Below are positions 36,428 through 48,092 of a stretch of DNA of 64,000 nt, piece by piece. Made by a program: the position numbers and the translations under genes. The DNA is from Sipunculus nudus (lineage: Eukaryota > Annelida > Sipuncula > Golfingiida > Sipunculidae), in NCBI GenBank assembly GCA_026874595.1, contig CM049316.1, positions 9,290,839-9,354,838 on the forward strand, written 5' to 3'. The stretch's first letter is position 1; every line of letters starts with the position of its first letter. The notes beneath the pieces were generated by a model. That model was not told the DNA's origin. It saw only the letters and a list, made by a program, of their open reading frames with translations, and did no database searches.

Positions 36428-37995
36428 GTTTTAAACGCTTCTAAGAAACTATCCGTCCGTTTTAAGGTAACATTACCGACACACATGTAAGCATTCATCA
36501 AATATGTATTTTAGTCACACAGAGTGAATGGTTATTTCATATTCACGCCCATTCTTGTTCTTCAAGTCAGCCCGCCGTCACCTGGGATGTCTATACTGAA
36601 TATGTATGTGTGCACACTCATTGACCTCTTTCTTTTAACTCCTCGATAATCTTGATATCTCTTTATTATCGGACTTGTGTATGTGTACACTACAGAAATG
36701 AGAGATTGCTAGTGTAAGGGATTTTTATTGCGTTTGCTTGGAATTAAGTAGTTTACAGTGCCTTTTGTCAAAGCGAAATAGAGTGAAACCGACCTAAAAT
36801 TAGAAAAAAAATAGGACGGTTCTCCTTAATAGTAGATTGCCATTCAGTGTCACTCGTTCATAATTATTGCAAAATTTTGCAGAGTGGCTCTATTGTGAAA
36901 GTAGAGACCTCTAGTGGCGCCGGCTTAAACTATGTGGATAGACCTCACATCGGTACAACCAAATACAAGCGTGTTTAATTATGTTGTGTCAATTTTGTAG
37001 ATTCCTAAAATATTCATAATCAGGCTTGATTGGGAGATTGATTAGTTCATAACAGAATTGTGTTGTTTAGGGATCAAAGGACCAGAAATATGCTGTTTGT
37101 TTTCACCGCATGTAAAGTATAACGGTACATGTACGTATATAACACAAATACACACGTGTGTCTGCTTGTTCGTTAACAAACGCCAGCCATATTTCATGGT
37201 GTCTCTGTGTTATAAAAACGCAGGATATGGAGTTATTGTAGATAATAAATTTTTATTGTCTGGGACAAGTCAACACTGTATAAACATTAAATAATTTAAG
37301 TTTAATATGGATTATTAATATATTTGCTACTCTGTGATTTTACTTGGCGAGTATGACACCTCTGCATATTTCTTATATGTATGGTTTATTTTGCTATGTA
37401 TGTATATGTATAAATACAGTATATTCTTGATTGTATTTTAGAATGTAGGGTGTAGATAATGGATGTTTATGTATGTTATATTTCCTTGACTATATATAAA
37501 GACTGAACATTCCGCAGATACTTATGAGTATTTATATTAGTAACAAAACTTAAAATAAAATGACTGAAGATGCACAGCGATTGTGTTTTAAATTGAGGCG
37601 ATCTTAATGATATGTCATTGTACAGTCTCCCATCGTCACCAGGATAACTTATAATCATTTGTGTTCATGCCTTCAGGCGTCTTCTAGTTAAACTTATTTC
37701 GTTGCGGACCCAGGGTTTGTGCACATATTAGTATCACTATTTATAATAATAGCGTAGGTAATAAAATATTGTATTAAATATTTTATGTTGGAGACCAGTT
37801 TCTTATATATATAAATATAACACAAAGATTGACATTTTATGTTCCATGTTTAAAGACTGAGATCAATGTGTGAATAAAATTAGTATATACAGATGGCGCT
37901 GCAATCACATTCGTAATCAAGATGAAGAATATACTTTAGTTCCTGTACTAATCAGTTCTTGTATATTTAAGATCCCGTCATTCATACATGGTCGT

Positions 37996-37996
<1 letters not shown>

Positions 37997-38044
<48 letters not shown>
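37997..38044. repeat. (AG)n microsatellite
   Basis: About 24 AG units. The corresponding place in copy B (near 46958) has an (AT)n tract instead, so the simple repeats changed after duplication. Confidence 0.95.
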
Positions 38045-38046
<2 letters not shown>

Positions 38047-38258
38047 ATGTCGTTAAGATTCAGCTAGTCTTGTTATTTAAATTTTATTTTTTATTGAATT
38101 GTACATATCTGACTTTAAAAATGAATATTTCATATTTTTAATAAAATGAAATTATATAATAGTGTATGTTTTGTATTTTGCCGTATTATAAAATCGGTTA
38201 CATCAAGGAGAGGCTGAGAGTATCTGGAGGCTGAAGTATAAGACCACGTTCATTCATT

Positions 38259-38263
<5 letters not shown>

Positions 38264-38305
<42 letters not shown>
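38264..38305. repeat. (AT)n microsatellite
   Basis: About 20 AT units followed by aatgtt(a/t)tgaataaaatta, the same right flank as the (AT)n tract of copy B ending near 47033. Confidence 0.95.
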
Positions 38306-38307
<2 letters not shown>

Positions 38308-39205
38308 GTTATGAATAAAATTAGCATTGACAGCTGTCCCTTTAAAACAGCACACTCTTGTACACTAAAGTATTCGGTAAAACGTGAATTCGCCATAGCT
38401 TTTATTACCTCATTAAGGAGTTTGAAATACAATTGATACAATTGGCATTGACAGTTATCTCTTTGAAAGAGTAAAGTCTGTTCAACTGTGTACATGATAG
38501 TACTCTGAGAACAGTAAACTTCCAATACCTTAGTAATGTGGGAGAATCAATGGGAAAAAAAGGGGGGGGGGGGGGTTCCTTGTAAAGTTCGTTGTGCAAA
38601 ACTGTAATTTGAGATATATTAATATGATTAAGGTACTGTTTTCAGTAATTTCATGAAATCCCTACACATTTTAATGGTTTCATGAAATCCTTTAATCCAT
38701 ACACATTTTAGTGGTTTCATGAAATCCCTTAGTGAAACAGTGATTTATCTCATTTCCTGAAAGTTTCAGGGATTTCGCGAAATCCCTAGTAACACAGTTC
38801 TTACTGTAATTTATACACAGGCAACAACATTTCAATTATTTCCAGGGACCGAGGATCACCTTTATTTGAACTGTTTTGAATTGTGAGACACTCTGTTGAG
38901 AGCGCATACATTAACCAGGGGAAACATTATACATTACGTATATGCTTGACCAAAATGTTATTTTATATATACAGTTGCATATATTTTGTAAATATTTTAA
39001 TTATTGTCTCTACTTGGTAACAACCATAATTTAACAAACAGATGACCCGGGGCACAATGTTTGTAAATACCACGCCCGTTCAATAAATGTGAAATAAAGG
39101 GCTTTGATTTTTTTTAAATTCCTGTCATGTGGTCGACTGTTGTGTATTTAATCGACCAAGTTTCTAAAACAATGTCATATTGCGCAATATATATGACGTA
39201 AACTT

Positions 39206-39211
39206 TTTATT
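39206..39211 (-). terminator. polyadenylation signal of Ebony-like gene A
   Basis: AATAAA on the minus strand, 56 nt after the stop codon. It is conserved in copy B at 53774-53779, which supports exon 4 as the last exon. Confidence 0.5.
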
Positions 39212-39266
39212 ACTGAATGGCGGCCTTTTGTAGTAACGAGCCATTTGATGCATATATATGGCGCGG

Positions 39267-42200
39267 TCAGTGTGCCGGAAACGCTTCATCAGACCGGATC
39301 TCCATCTTGTGTGACGTTACGGTGAACTCTTCCGGCACATCGCTGAAAGGTCGGCAACCATGGAACTCAAACGTGTTGATTCTGACGCTGGATATTGATT
39401 GAAAACCGGTCTCTTTGAGTATTTGCTAAAAATGGATGAAAAGAAATTGTAAAGCTTTTTAATAGTGATACTGATTCTGCAAAAGAATATATTCATTATT
39501 TTGATTCATTACATCCATAGAGAATACACGCCAACCCTGGAGTCATACTGTTAATTCTGGTGATCAAGAAGTATATATTAAAGTATATCTGATGGAAACA
39601 TGGATCCACTTAATGTTAAAGCTATCGCTTCACCTACCCTTTCTATAGAACTCTTGGCATACATATTGATGAACTAGGCCAACCCTTTTCAGAAAAGTCC
39701 TTATAAAGCCTCTGTGACAGATGTACGCGTATGTTTTTCTACAAGATGTTTGTGGACACAGCATTGTTGACAAAGGAAAAACTATATGTTACCCAAGGTG
39801 GCTGGTTGTGTATGTACGGAAATTGAAAGGTCGATCATTAGTTGCAAAAGATCCTTTACAAAACTCTGGTTTGTCCGACGTGCTGCCATTTGGATGATTT
39901 TGGCGGGTACCACACATATTATACGTGGATAAAGACAAAACGAACAGTTTGTGTGCTGCGGGATCGGCGTTGTTCGGCCTATTTTATAGAAGGTTCAAGA
40001 GATTATCTTTAGTTGATGACATACCGAAATAGATATCTTTAAAAAAATTGACCTTACATTGAACCAATTATTGCTCAAACGGCGAGTGATGAGAAGCCTT
40101 TCACTTTCATCATAAAAAAACCGTGGTCATTACTGGCACTTTGGCCCAGTCAGTATGCTTTACCATCGCTGTATGGTAGCACCGAAACCTGTGTGGGACG
40201 GTCGTAGGTACAGCTATCTGGCGGTAATCTATATAACTAATAACTCGTCTTGCCATCTGACATAAGCATGAACCAGAAGTTTCAGAAGTTATGTCAATGG
40301 GAGAAGCTGGTCCGGGTGGACACAAAGGTTCAACTAGAGTCTGATCCGAACAAAACGACTTAGAGACTAAACATTATAAGATGAACTCGGGAAGATGCAC
40401 AGCTCAAAGATAAACTTCACCTGAGAAACCGGGTTGATGGTGATTGCCACAATCCACTTAATTTTTCCTGATTTCTTTGCAGAAGTAATTGGATTCCGAA
40501 CGAGGCCTTTGAGAATTTTATCGGAATCTTCAGCCGACAGGTCCTTACTTGTCCCCATGTGCAACATAATCATCACATTGTCTGCTGGACAGATTAAATC
40601 GGCGTGGAGAGGCCGAACTGCTTCATCAAACAGAGCCCGGGCAGCCTCATTGGACGAGCTGGCACGCAGCAGGTCCAAGTGACCATTGACTATGATCCCG
40701 GCGGCCAACAGCTTACCAGAAGATACATCATGAACAACTGTAGGAAACATAAACGTATAATACCTGAACGAAGAACCAAATCAAGAAAAGTTTATCTATG
40801 TGCATGGTAAGGAATATTGTCTAACAGATTAAATTACTTGTATTAAGATGTTAAAAGATAAGGACACAGAGTACATTAATTAAACGACAACATACAGGCT
40901 GCTCTCTACATTATTAAGTTTGGTATTATTAGTACTCTATTGCGAAGTAATTATAGAAATTCATTGAACGACTGACCATATTGTAAAATTGAAGGACATT
41001 TATTATGAAAAGATGGAGCGAATATTCCCATATGTCAGTAAGCATCGTTTTTTTATAGACTTAATATTTATTGTGGTACAGTTTAAAACTTTGAAATACA
41101 CTTCGAATTGCAAATCAGAACTCCTTGCCTAACCTTCAGAGACAAAGCACAACGTTTACTTATCTCACCAACAGAGAGTTTGCTTTCCACTGACGCCTCC
41201 CAAAACAAGGCTGGGTCGGGGTAGGGTCGCCCTGAGATCCTGACCAAGTTTCGGATAAACGGATTTTTCTCTTCATGTGAGACCTGGAGAAACTGGATCA
41301 CATCTCTGGCAGCTGTTTGACTGTGTAGCGGGACAACCTTCAAATGATCAGGGGCCTCACCTTCTCCTTGGGCATTGATCAAGCCCTTTGAAGCAACAAG
41401 GTTGATAACCTCTTTGACTGTTTTAGTATGCATGAAATCCGAGAAAGACACCCTCACATGGTAGTCTCTCAACATCATCCACAGTCTGTACAAATGCATA
41501 GAATTAGCTCCCATGTTTTCGAGTACTTCATCGGCTGAGATGTCGGACAGGGGCACATGGAGCAGTTCAGATATGATATGGAAGACCCTTGATTCCATGC
41601 CCGATTTCGAGTCTGTCTTCTCTCGATGTATGTCAAGTCTTTCTTTGTACCTTTTCTTCAATGCTTCGATATCGACCTTTCCACCTGGCAACCTAGGCAG
41701 TGAGCTAATGGAATGCAACCTTGGCCACATATAATATGGAAGCCTCTGCTTGCAATGTGCCAAAATGTTATTACTATCTGGACTTGCTCTCGTTGAAACT
41801 GTAAAGTAAGCAACTACAAATGTTTCGTTTGGAGTGTCATAGCCAAAAGCCGCTGCTCTGTCGACACCAGCACATTCTTCGATGGCTTTTTCAATTTCAA
41901 TTGTACTGATTCGCATCCCATGGACTTTCAACATATACTTCTCACGACCCCTAAAATAAAATTTTCCGTCTCTTATCAACCCAAAGTCACTGGTAAGGAA
42001 CATTTTGTCATGGCCAGGCCTTGGGCAGATGGTGTTTGTAATAATCGAGTTGGACTCATGACCCAAGTAGCCAGAGAACACGCTAGGTCCACTGATAGCG
42101 ATGCGACCCATTTCTCCGGTCGGAGCACACGCCAAATCTTCATTTAGAATGTATACCACCGTGTTTTCAATCACTTCATCAAATGCTGCTGTGTTGTTTA

Positions 42201-43829
42201 CTATATTCGAAAGCCCTTTCTCTCCACCCAAAATCCCAAAGGACACCACGGACGATGTCTCAGACATGGCGTAACTGTTAACGAGTCGCACACCATTATT
42301 TAAACAATTGATCCAATTTTTGGCCAAATTTGCGGACACCATCTCCGCGCCAACTCCTATCACTTCTAGAGTTTCCAGTGTTTTATGACAATCTGATGAG
42401 TGAAGGTACCAATACATGCCTTGAAGTAACTGCGGCGCCACGCCCCACACATGAGTCACCCGGTGTCGTCCCAAAAACTCAACAAGCTCTTCAGGGTGCT
42501 TTTTCATTTCATCGTTGATGAGCACCTGGGAGGCTCCGTGCAACAACGGGTAACAAAATTCATTAGGAAATGCAACAGTCCGGAATGTCAAGAGTGAGGC
42601 GAACTTGGAATACTTGTTCGCACGGAAATATGAATGTTGGCCTTGGAGACACGCCAGTAAGTTGCGATGTGTCAGCGGTACTGCCTTTGGTTTCCCCGTG
42701 GATCCAGAAGTCATAATTATCACAGCTACAGTCTCCTCTGGACATTTGTTACTGATCATTTCGTCTGGTTTGATCGGGCATCCGTCTTTGTTACTCTGTA
42801 GTTCGAGAGGGTTTTGCACGTGAAAATGTTGCACGGGAACTCTAAAGCTAAGTTTCTTACAAATGACGGCGTTTCTTTCGTCGTGTATGATACACATGGG
42901 CATGGTCGTGTCGAGTGCATGTTCTAAAATGTTAGAGGGCAGGACTGGATCAAGGGGTAAGTACGCAACTCCAAGTTTCCACAAAGCCAGAAGAACAAAG
43001 ATTCTCTCCAGCCCAGTTGACATGAACACGGCCACATTAGGCGGTGCAGCTTTGAAGAACTGTGGGTCATTCTCTGCAGCTTTTGCAATGTGCTCTCTTA
43101 TTATTCTGGCCAGCCGATTGGTAGTTGTTTTTAACTCGGAATATCTCACTCTTCTCCCTTGGTATTCTATGGCAACTTGTTGTCCTAGACTTGGTGCTTC
43201 CTTCGAAAAAAAAGTCATTTGGATTTATGTGTTCTGTAAGACTTATTAAGGCATGGTTTCTTTACTTGTTCTACAGAACTTATTCAAGCATGTTATATGA
43301 GATGGTATGTGACAGTTGGCTTTCTAAAATATAAATATAGCATGTTGATAGAGGAATGTTATCAATTACAAATGGGTCAGAACTTTTATTTGACAATATC
43401 TCTTTTAACTTGATTGGGAAAGGGCAGTTAAGATAATGTATAGCAAATTCATATCATTATGGCAACCAATACTCAAAACCCGTAACTCATCTGAGGTGAT
43501 ACAACAAATCATTGGGTATGCGTGAGGTAAAACATAATGTATACATATGGCGTAAGGACAATTTACATGACGCTTGAATATTGTGAAAGGGAATCTATAT
43601 ATAATAGCCTTAAAAGTTATAGAATTCGGTTTCTGCCCATTACATGCAAGAATGGATGTAAATACTTTATAAATTCCTCAAGACTATATTTAATGAACCA
43701 AATCCTGTGTGAAACAAACTTTTCCGAATCTGTACTTACGTGAATGTTTCTCTCGATAATCCCGTGGAGATGCCCCTCCATGATATCCCGGTGATCACCA
43801 ACCATTATACCATTACTGCCCGTGCTCAT
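39267..43829 (-). CDS. Ebony-like amino acid:amine ligase (adenylation + carrier + GNAT-like domain), 865 aa
   Basis: Four coding exons (minus): 43829-43740, 43200-41169, 40737-40421 and 39425-39267, 2598 nt in frame with GT/AG at every junction. Adenylation core: A3 TSGSTGKPKAV (194-204), A5 NSYAMSETS (338-346), A7 TSD (433-435), A8 near 448-467, and A10 PGGKVD with its lysine at 538. Carrier: MGANSMHLYRL, phosphopantetheine serine S597. Residues 662-865 resemble arylalkylamine N-acetyltransferases without an obvious acetyl-CoA loop, as in the amine-selecting domain of Ebony. Insect Ebony (about 880 aa) activates beta-alanine and couples it to dopamine, histamine or similar amines in the cytosol; substrate here is inferred only. 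The usual A4 aspartate aligns with Val239. Exons 1 and 4 are short and easily missed: exon 1 supplies the LHGIIERNIH start of the domain and exon 4 the C-terminal GNAT strand region. Confidence 0.87.
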
Positions 43830-44138
43830 GATGGTTTGATGAGAGTGCTTGTGGGGGGCTGTTACGGATTGTAGAAGTCCTACCGGCGTTTATAGATTAA
43901 CAATATTGTTGATATGCGGATCCTCTATCGTGCTCTAATGCAGTCCATAAGAAAAGAGCCGTCGGGAAATCCAGGTCATGTAAACGATCTATAAAACATT
44001 TCAACACATTCATCCTGTAATCTGGCAGATTTAATATGCCTCATATATTCAAAGGTAAAGATTGGAAGAGACAATATCCGGTTACTCGCAAAAAAAGTGA
44101 CTATCATTTGTACCCTCAGATTAGCACAATAATCATAC

Positions 44139-44224
44139 CTTGTATTACGTGGAATGGGTTCGTATGATCTGCCGCTTACTGTCGCCCTCGAGCCGCCCGC
44201 TTCCACTGTGTATTGGCTTTTAAA
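44139..44224 (-). promoter_or_regulatory. putative TATA box and 5' untranslated exon of Ebony-like gene A
   Basis: On the minus strand, TTTAAAAG (44224-44217) is followed by about 75 nt ending in a donor, AAG|GTATG (GT at 44138-44137). Sequence and donor are conserved in copy B (60768-60853) better than most flanking DNA. The exon would splice to an acceptor just upstream of the ATG at 43829. No transcript evidence. Confidence 0.4.
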
Positions 44225-44400
44225 TGAAAAAAAAAATCATTTTACAATGTAAGTGTGCACTGAAGTTTAGCAGAGAAAAGAGGTCACAGGAACGCAGGTG
44301 CCTAATTTAGTCTAAATAAACTTTATAGTATTTTGATTGTGAAAGAGTAAGGTCACAAACGGAACGTAACTGGAGCGAAAAATATCTATAGAAAAAGATA

Positions 44401-45423
44401 CCTTGTGAGTGTGTATGTGTGTTCACAACATAACTTACGCAATAATGAATGGAATCCCATAAAATTTTCAGGACACCTCGGAAATAGGCAAGTGAAGAAC
44501 ATTTAGATTTTGGCATGGACTCCCCCCATCATCCGGGTTCAGGAAGGACTTCATTGAATATTCACAAATATACGGTCACTTGTTTATGAAAGAACATAAG
44601 AATAGGGGCCTAATAAGTGAATGAAAACACGGTTGAATTTTAAGGAACTTCTGCACAAATGAACCTGGAGTTTCGGTTGAATAATAGAAGTCAAACACGT
44701 TTTGGGGAGCATCCGATAATAAGGACCGCCCACATGGCGGAGGCCTGAATTCCTGAGGATTAATATTTCTATTTTATCTCTGAGGTAACCGGTTTGACAT
44801 AACAAATAAAGTTCTAGTGAAATATCACACCATTAATAAGTTCTAGAAAATTCAGAAATATTTTAAACGTAACTTATCGGAAAATGAAAGGGTTTAGGTT
44901 TACAGCGCATAGGTCTCAAACGGATACGCGAGATCCAAATATATGTATAAAATAAGCTAAGATAAGATAAGATAACATTACATAACATAACATAACGTTA
45001 CATTTATTAGCCTTCATTCAAGGGATTTGTTGTTGACTTGCAATTCATAGCATAAAAATAAATAAATACATAAAATAATACATAAAAAATAACACAGAAC
45101 GTATTTGACTATGCATGTAAAAATAAGCATGTAAAATGATAAAACAGATAATTCTGCAGGTAAAACACAAAGTTCAAAACATTAGATATCTAGAGGGCTG
45201 CTAGTTTAAAAGTTTGATACTGTATGGCACAAGATATTTTTCAAAAGTGATAAGTTCTGTAGAATGTTACCTGTAGGTAAAAAACTGAACTCTGAATACA
45301 GGGGATGTATTGTGTCATTCATGATTATATGAAGCCCATTGATTTTGTTTCACAGATTTCCTGGAGTTAAGCAAGAGCGTACTAGTTTGAAAATATGTGG
45401 CCACTTGTTCTAAAAGCCAATTA
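44401..45423. other. spacer between the two duplication copies
   Basis: No gene. About 44950-45400 is very AT-rich and reads like a dispersed repeat tail (runs of aataaataaatacataaaat), but I cannot name it. Confidence 0.5.
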
Positions 45424-46073
45424 GAGAAAACAGGACGGTTCACTTTAATAGTCGATTCCCATTCAGTGTCGCTCGTTCATATTGCAAAATTTTGCAGAGT
45501 GGCTCTAATATGAAAGTAGAGATCTCTAGTGGCGCCAGCTTAAACTATGTGGATAGGCCTCACATCGGTACAAACAAATACATGTGTGTTAAATTGTGTT
45601 GTGTTAACTTCGAGATTGCTATATAATCCACAAAACGCGGTCACCAGGCTTGATAGGGAGATTGGTATTGTATAGGAATCTAGGGAACGGAAATATGCTG
45701 TTTGATTTTACTGTATGTGTAGTATAATTATATATATTATAAGACAAACACACACGTGAGCCTGTGTTCGTAAACCAACGCCAGCCATGTTTCATGTTGT
45801 CTCTGTGTTATATAAACGCAGAATTTTGAGTTATTATGGATAATAATTTTTTAAAGTCTAGGACAAGTCCACATTGTATAAACATTAAAAATTTAATGTT
45901 AATATGGATTATTAAAACATTTGCTCCTCTGTGATTTTACACGGCGAGTATGACACCTCTGTATACATTTGTGTGGTTCATTTTTAAGTATGTATATGTA
46001 TATATACAGTATATTCTTTATTGTATTTGAGTGTAGGGTGTAGATAATTTATGTTTGTGTATGTTATTATACC

Positions 46074-46474
46074 ATAATGAATGAATATTTATTCTGGTTT
46101 AAAGGCCTCCGGCCCATAGAACCAATAAGAAGTACAACTGCACTTGTTTATATATATATATATGCAAACATTACATTAACAATATAATAAATACCAAAAA
46201 AAAATAATAAATAAGAAATACAAAAATCTTGCATGCATTAGATTATGCGGAATAGTATATATTCAATGAAATATACTGTATTATTAAAATAAATAACAAT
46301 AATAATACTCATAATAATTATAATAACAATAAAAAGAATGATTCAATGATAGCATTATACACTCCAAATGCCCCTAATGCAAGCAGTACACAGAGAAAAT
46401 ACAAAGCATTCAAAATACATAAAAGCAATTAATACAATGCATAACCTAACAATAAATGAGAAATGAGCCATACC
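46074..46474. mobile_element. ~400-bp insertion in copy B, probable SINE or LINE tail
   Basis: ATACC occurs at 46069-46073 and 46470-46474, flanking a block that is absent at the matching place in copy A (about 37480). The left part has ttctggtttaaaggcctccg, and the rest is AT-rich with an (AT)n tract. Its absence from copy A shows it came after the duplication or was precisely lost there. Confidence 0.55.
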
Positions 46475-46769
46475 TTTATACAGACTGGAAATTCCTCAGG
46501 TACTCGTATCTATATTATACGAACTAAATCAAATTACTGAAGATACACGACGAATATATTTAAAATTGAGGCGACCCTAATTATGTCATTGTACAGTCTC
46601 CCATCATCACCAGTATAACTTATAATCATTTGTATCCATGCCTTCAGGCGTCTTCTAGTTAAACGTATTCCGTTGCGGACCCAGGGTCTTGGCACATATA
46701 AGTATCATAATTCAAAATAATTGCGTAGGTAATAAAAGATTGCATTTCATATTTTATGTTGTGTACCAG

Positions 46770-46770
46770 T

Positions 46771-46820
<50 letters not shown>

Positions 46821-46968
46821 AAAGATTGACTTTTGTTTCATGTTTAAAGACAGAGATCTATGTGTAAATATAATAAGAATATACAGATGGCGCTGCATTC
46901 ACATTTGCAATCAAGATGAAGAAAATATTTTAGTTCCTGTACAAATAAATTATTGTATATATATATAT

Positions 46969-47033
<65 letters not shown>
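46770..47033. repeat. two (AT)n microsatellites
   Basis: (AT)n tracts at about 46770-46816 and 46957-47033, the second interrupted once by aaat. They account for the tyrosine/isoleucine-rich open frames here. Confidence 0.95.
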
Positions 47034-47035
<2 letters not shown>

Positions 47036-48092
47036 GTTTTGAATAAAATTAAGATTAAAAGCAGTCCCTTTTAAACAGCACACCGTTGTACACAAAAGAA
47101 TTCGGTAAAACGTGAACATACCTTGTGGTGCCTCATTAAGGAACGTTTGAAATAGCATGATACATTTGGCATTGACAGTTATTCCTTTGAAAGAGTAAAC
47201 TGTGTTCAATTGTGTACATGATAGCACTCTGTAAACAGTAAACTTGTAATACATCAGTAATGTGGGAGAATAACGGGTAAAAAAAAAGGGGGGGGGGGTA
47301 CCTTGTAAATTCCGTTGTATACAACTTTATTGGTGATATATTTATATGACATTTTATTTCAGGTAGTATTTTCAGTAATTTCATGAAATCCCTAGACATT
47401 TTAGTGATTTCATGAAATCCATTAACGAAACAGTTATTTCACTTATTTCCTGAAAGTTACAGCGAAATCCCTAGTTACACATTCTGGTTGTAATATATAA
47501 ACACAGGTAACAATATATCAATCACTTCCAAGGACCGAGGATCACCTTTATTTGGACTGATTTGAATTGTGAGACACTCTGTTGAGAGCGCATACCTTTT
47601 TTTTTTTTAAATATTTTTATTGACATTTCTAACATATATATACAAACAAATATCACACATGACAGACACGTTAACATTACATAACAATGACAGACAAAGT
47701 GAAGATGTGACAATACATTCAACAGTTTGCTTACATTAGACAACACAAGGCATCAGTATAAACAGTGTTTACATTACATTTGAACAATGTTTTACCTATT
47801 CATAAACATCAGTATTTCTAATTTTTTTCTACATAGTTCTTTTTAAATACAGGTCGATAAAACAAAGTAAATTAATCTAACATATGTAATTATCAGTTGG
47901 TATGTAATGTTTTCCTACAAATATGGGAGCAGCTTTTCCCATTTTTTTCAGATGTACACACAATTTCTCTTTTTTTCTGAGCTATAATATATTCTATTTT
48001 CTGTAGGTATTTCAACCTATTTCTGAATTTTTCGAACAGGTTAATATTTTCTTCACCCCTATTCTGATATAGAGTCATTTTGTATGTACTAA

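Larger units (their letters stand above)
36428..39205. other. non-coding region between the convergent LRR and Ebony-like genes
   Basis: It holds the 3' untranslated region of the LRR gene, then duplicated non-coding DNA. Simple repeats: (AG)n at 37997-38044, (AT)n at 38264-38305 and a G-run near 38563. The segment 38880-38935 is the empty site matching the LINE insertion in copy B. Confidence 0.6.
36803..44400. repeat. segmental duplication, copy A
   Basis: Colinear with 45424-61040 in direct orientation. Landmarks: attcagtgtc(a/g)ctcgttcat (36845 and 45463), tagtggcgcc (36912 and 45528), the whole Ebony-like gene, and the block with cgccctcgagccgcccgctt (about 44183 and 60815). Coding parts look about 95-97% identical and non-coding parts less. 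It starts about 375 bp after the stop codon of the second LRR gene. Confidence 0.85.

Noticed and set aside
39217-39402. Plus-strand open frame similar to one at 53584-53970.
   Set aside because: The similarity is explained by the minus-strand exon 4 of the duplicated gene; the plus frame is its antisense shadow.
40367-40737. The stop at 40367 as the C-terminus of the Ebony-like protein.
   Set aside because: A donor at 40420-40419 joins in frame to an exon at 39425 that is conserved in copy B and completes the GNAT-like fold.
41083-43218. The 711-codon frame taken as the whole Ebony-like protein, starting at the ATG at 43218.
   Set aside because: That start omits the conserved N-terminal motif found in a separate upstream exon, and the end runs through a conserved splice donor (41168) into intron.
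41513-43334. Plus-strand frames within the Ebony-like genes (also 56826-57830).
   Set aside because: Antisense shadows of the long minus-strand exon.
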